Source of the DNA: an uncultured Clostridia bacterium
GTDB lineage: Bacteria; Bacillota; Clostridia; Christensenellales; CAG-314
Length of the DNA: 7,346 nucleotides
Assembly: GCA_934177025.1 (NCBI GenBank)
Contig: CAKPPA010000053.1
Span: forward strand, 1-7,346
Reading direction: 5' to 3'
Shown here: piece by piece, positions 6,009-7,346 of the stretch
Position numbering within the stretch: position 1 is the stretch's first letter
Layout of the letters: every line of letters begins with the position of its first letter
Program-made: the position numbers and the translations under genes
Notes under the pieces: generated by a model
The model's database searches: none
Seen by the model: the letters and a program-made list of their open reading frames with translations, nothing else
Told to the model about the DNA's origin: nothing

Positions 6009-7343
6009 ATGCTGAAACGGGCAAAAAAAGGGCTACCGCCGATTGCGATTTTAATTTTAGGATACCTCGGTGTCATTTTGGCAGGCACTGGGTTACTGCT
6101 ACTGCCGATTTCGGTACGCAGTGGCATTTCGTTTGCCGATGCATTGTTTACGGCGACGAGTGCCGTTTGCGTAACAGGGCTGTCCGTTGTGGATTTGCTG
6201 TCGAAATTTACCGGATTCGGGCAGTTTGTTCTGCTTTGTTTAATTCAAACGGGCGGGCTCGGGTTTATGACGATTGCAACGTTGGCGTTCGTGCTGCTTG
6301 GCAAACGCGTGTCCTTAAAACATCGTTTGGTAATTTCCGAAGCGATGAACACGGAGGAAATTCGCGGGCTTGTGAAGTTGGTCAAACGCTTTGCGCTCCT
6401 GTCCTTTTGCATCGAATTTACGGGTGCGCTTTTGATTTTGCCTTCCTTTTTAACATTGTTTTCGGTGGGGGAGGCTGTGTGGAAAGCCTTGTTTCACGCC
6501 GTTTCCGCCTACTGCAATGCGGGGTTCGACTTGCTCGGGACGCAATCCGTTACGGTGTTTGCCGCCGCGCCGTGGTTTAACGTGGTGACGGCAACGTTGA
6601 TTTTGCTGGGCGGGCTAGGGGCCGGCACGGTGCTGGAAGTCCTCAAAAAAAGGAAGTTTCGCATTTTGAGCGTCAACGCAAAAATCGTGCTGATTTCCAG
6701 CTTGGTGTTGGTTCTGACGGGGACGGTGTTCTTTTTCACGGCGGAGTACGCCAACACGGCGACCTTCGGCACGTTGACGTTCGGGCAAAAACTAGCGGCG
6801 GCATTGCTGCAATCGGTAACACCGCGTACCGCAGGGTTTGCCGCGGTAAATCAGGCGGAGTTAACGCCGAGTAGCCGCATTTTTACCATGTTGTTGATGT
6901 TTATCGGCGCGGGGCCTGCGTCGACGGGCGGCGGCATTAAAGTAACAACCTTTTTCGTGTTGTTGTGCATGGTGTGGGCAAGCATTCGCGGCAATCAGCG
7001 CGTCGTTGTGTCGCAACGGGAAGTTGCGCAAAAAACCTTGTTCAAAACGGTGGCATTGATTTTTGCGTACGTCTTTTTGATTGTGTCGGCATTGTTCGTG
7101 TTGCATTTGACGGAGGCGGAAAGGTTTTCGTCGGAACAGTTGCTGTTCGAATGCATCAGTGCGCTTTCCACCGTCGGGCTGTCGATGGGCATCACCGCGC
7201 AGTTCAGTGTCGGCGGAAAATTTGTGTTAATGTTGTTGATGTTTTTGGGAAGAGTGGGATTTTTGTCCTTTGCGTTGGCGATTGCCGGCAAGGATAACAA
7301 TCTTCCGATGAAATATCCGGAAGCAAAAATTTCAGTAGGGTAA
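6009..7343 (+). CDS. ktrB: KtrB-type potassium uptake channel subunit (TrkH/KtrB family)
   Basis: Membrane pore of a Ktr potassium uptake system, which normally works with a cytoplasmic KtrA ring that binds nucleotides. At 444 residues it fits KtrB; TrkH is longer, with two extra N-terminal helices. Four M1-P-M2 repeats are visible through their pore loops: TATSAVCVTGL (48-58), HAVSAYCNAGF (163-173), SVTPRTAGF (269-277) and ALSTVGLS (385-392). Each has the filter glycine (57, 172, 276, 390), as expected for K+ conduction. GAGPASTGGGIK (300-311) is the flexible gating loop in the third repeat, and FLGRVGFLSF (412-421) carries the conserved Arg of the last helix. The C-terminus YPEAKISVG matches KtrB endings. 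The ATG at 6009 gives the normal N-terminus (KGLPPIAILILGYLG), yet no Shine-Dalgarno precedes it, so it is probably translated from a leaderless mRNA. GGTAAGGA over the stop codon could be the ribosome site of a following gene, perhaps ktrA. Confidence 0.94.
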   Translation: MLKRAKKGLPPIAILILGYLGVILAGTGLLLLPISVRSGISFADALFTATSAVCVTGLSVVDLLSKFTGFGQFVLLCLIQTGGLGFMTIATLAFVLLGKRVSLKHRLVISEAMNTEEIRGLVKLVKRFALLSFCIEFTGALLILPSFLTLFSVGEAVWKALFHAVSAYCNAGFDLLGTQSVTVFAAAPWFNVVTATLILLGGLGAGTVLEVLKKRKFRILSVNAKIVLISSLVLVLTGTVFFFTAEYANTATFGTLTFGQKLAAALLQSVTPRTAGFAAVNQAELTPSSRIFTMLLMFIGAGPASTGGGIKVTTFFVLLCMVWASIRGNQRVVVSQREVAQKTLFKTVALIFAYVFLIVSALFVLHLTEAERFSSEQLLFECISALSTVGLSMGITAQFSVGGKFVLMLLMFLGRVGFLSFALAIAGKDNNLPMKYPEAKISVG

Positions 7344-7346
7344 GGA

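Noticed and set aside
1..7346. Mobile elements, tRNAs, CRISPR arrays, or horizontal-transfer boundaries
   Set aside because: No transposase or integrase coding sequence, terminal inverted repeats, tRNA cloverleaf or regularly spaced repeats were seen, and the genes look alike in base and codon use.

Overview
The window looks like chromosomal DNA of an endospore-forming member of the Bacillota (Firmicutes), most likely an anaerobic Clostridia-type lineage. The main reason is a complete three-gene GerA-type germinant receptor operon, a family tied to endospore formers. It is accompanied by formate-tetrahydrofolate ligase (fhs), common in anaerobic Bacillota, and by a KtrB-type potassium channel subunit. 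Genus cannot be fixed from these genes alone. No mobile element, CRISPR array, tRNA or rRNA was seen.

Layout: a strong intrinsic terminator (4-34) closes fhs, which occupies 134-1867 on the minus strand. A 355-bp divergent intergenic region (1868-2222) follows. It holds a very good SigA-type promoter for fhs (TTGACA, 17 bp, TATATT), a perfect tandem 11-bp direct repeat abutting its -35 box, a small dyad in the fhs leader, and a candidate promoter with a short inverted repeat for the rightward operon. Three overlapping plus-strand genes then encode the germinant receptor: GerA-family subunit A (2223-3650), permease-like subunit B (3637-4773) and the C subunit (4767-5939). After a 69-bp gap with its own promoter comes ktrB (6009-7343), which ends three bases before the window edge; a ktrA partner may lie just beyond.

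How they work together: A, B and C are expected to form one inner-membrane receptor of the spore that senses a small nutrient germinant and starts ion and dipicolinate release. fhs makes 10-formyl-THF from formate, THF and ATP. KtrB is the membrane pore of a K+ uptake system. fhs, ger and ktrB appear to be three separate transcription units that are merely adjacent.

The observations most worth a second look are: (1) the C subunit has Tyr exactly where the lipid-modified cysteine of GerC lipoproteins belongs, a single-base TGC-to-TAC difference; (2) ktrB appears leaderless, with a perfect TATAAT box that places +1 on the A of its ATG and no Shine-Dalgarno; (3) the tandem 11-bp repeat at the fhs promoter resembles the direct-repeat boxes of OmpR/PhoB-family regulators. 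No wholly new multi-gene system was found.
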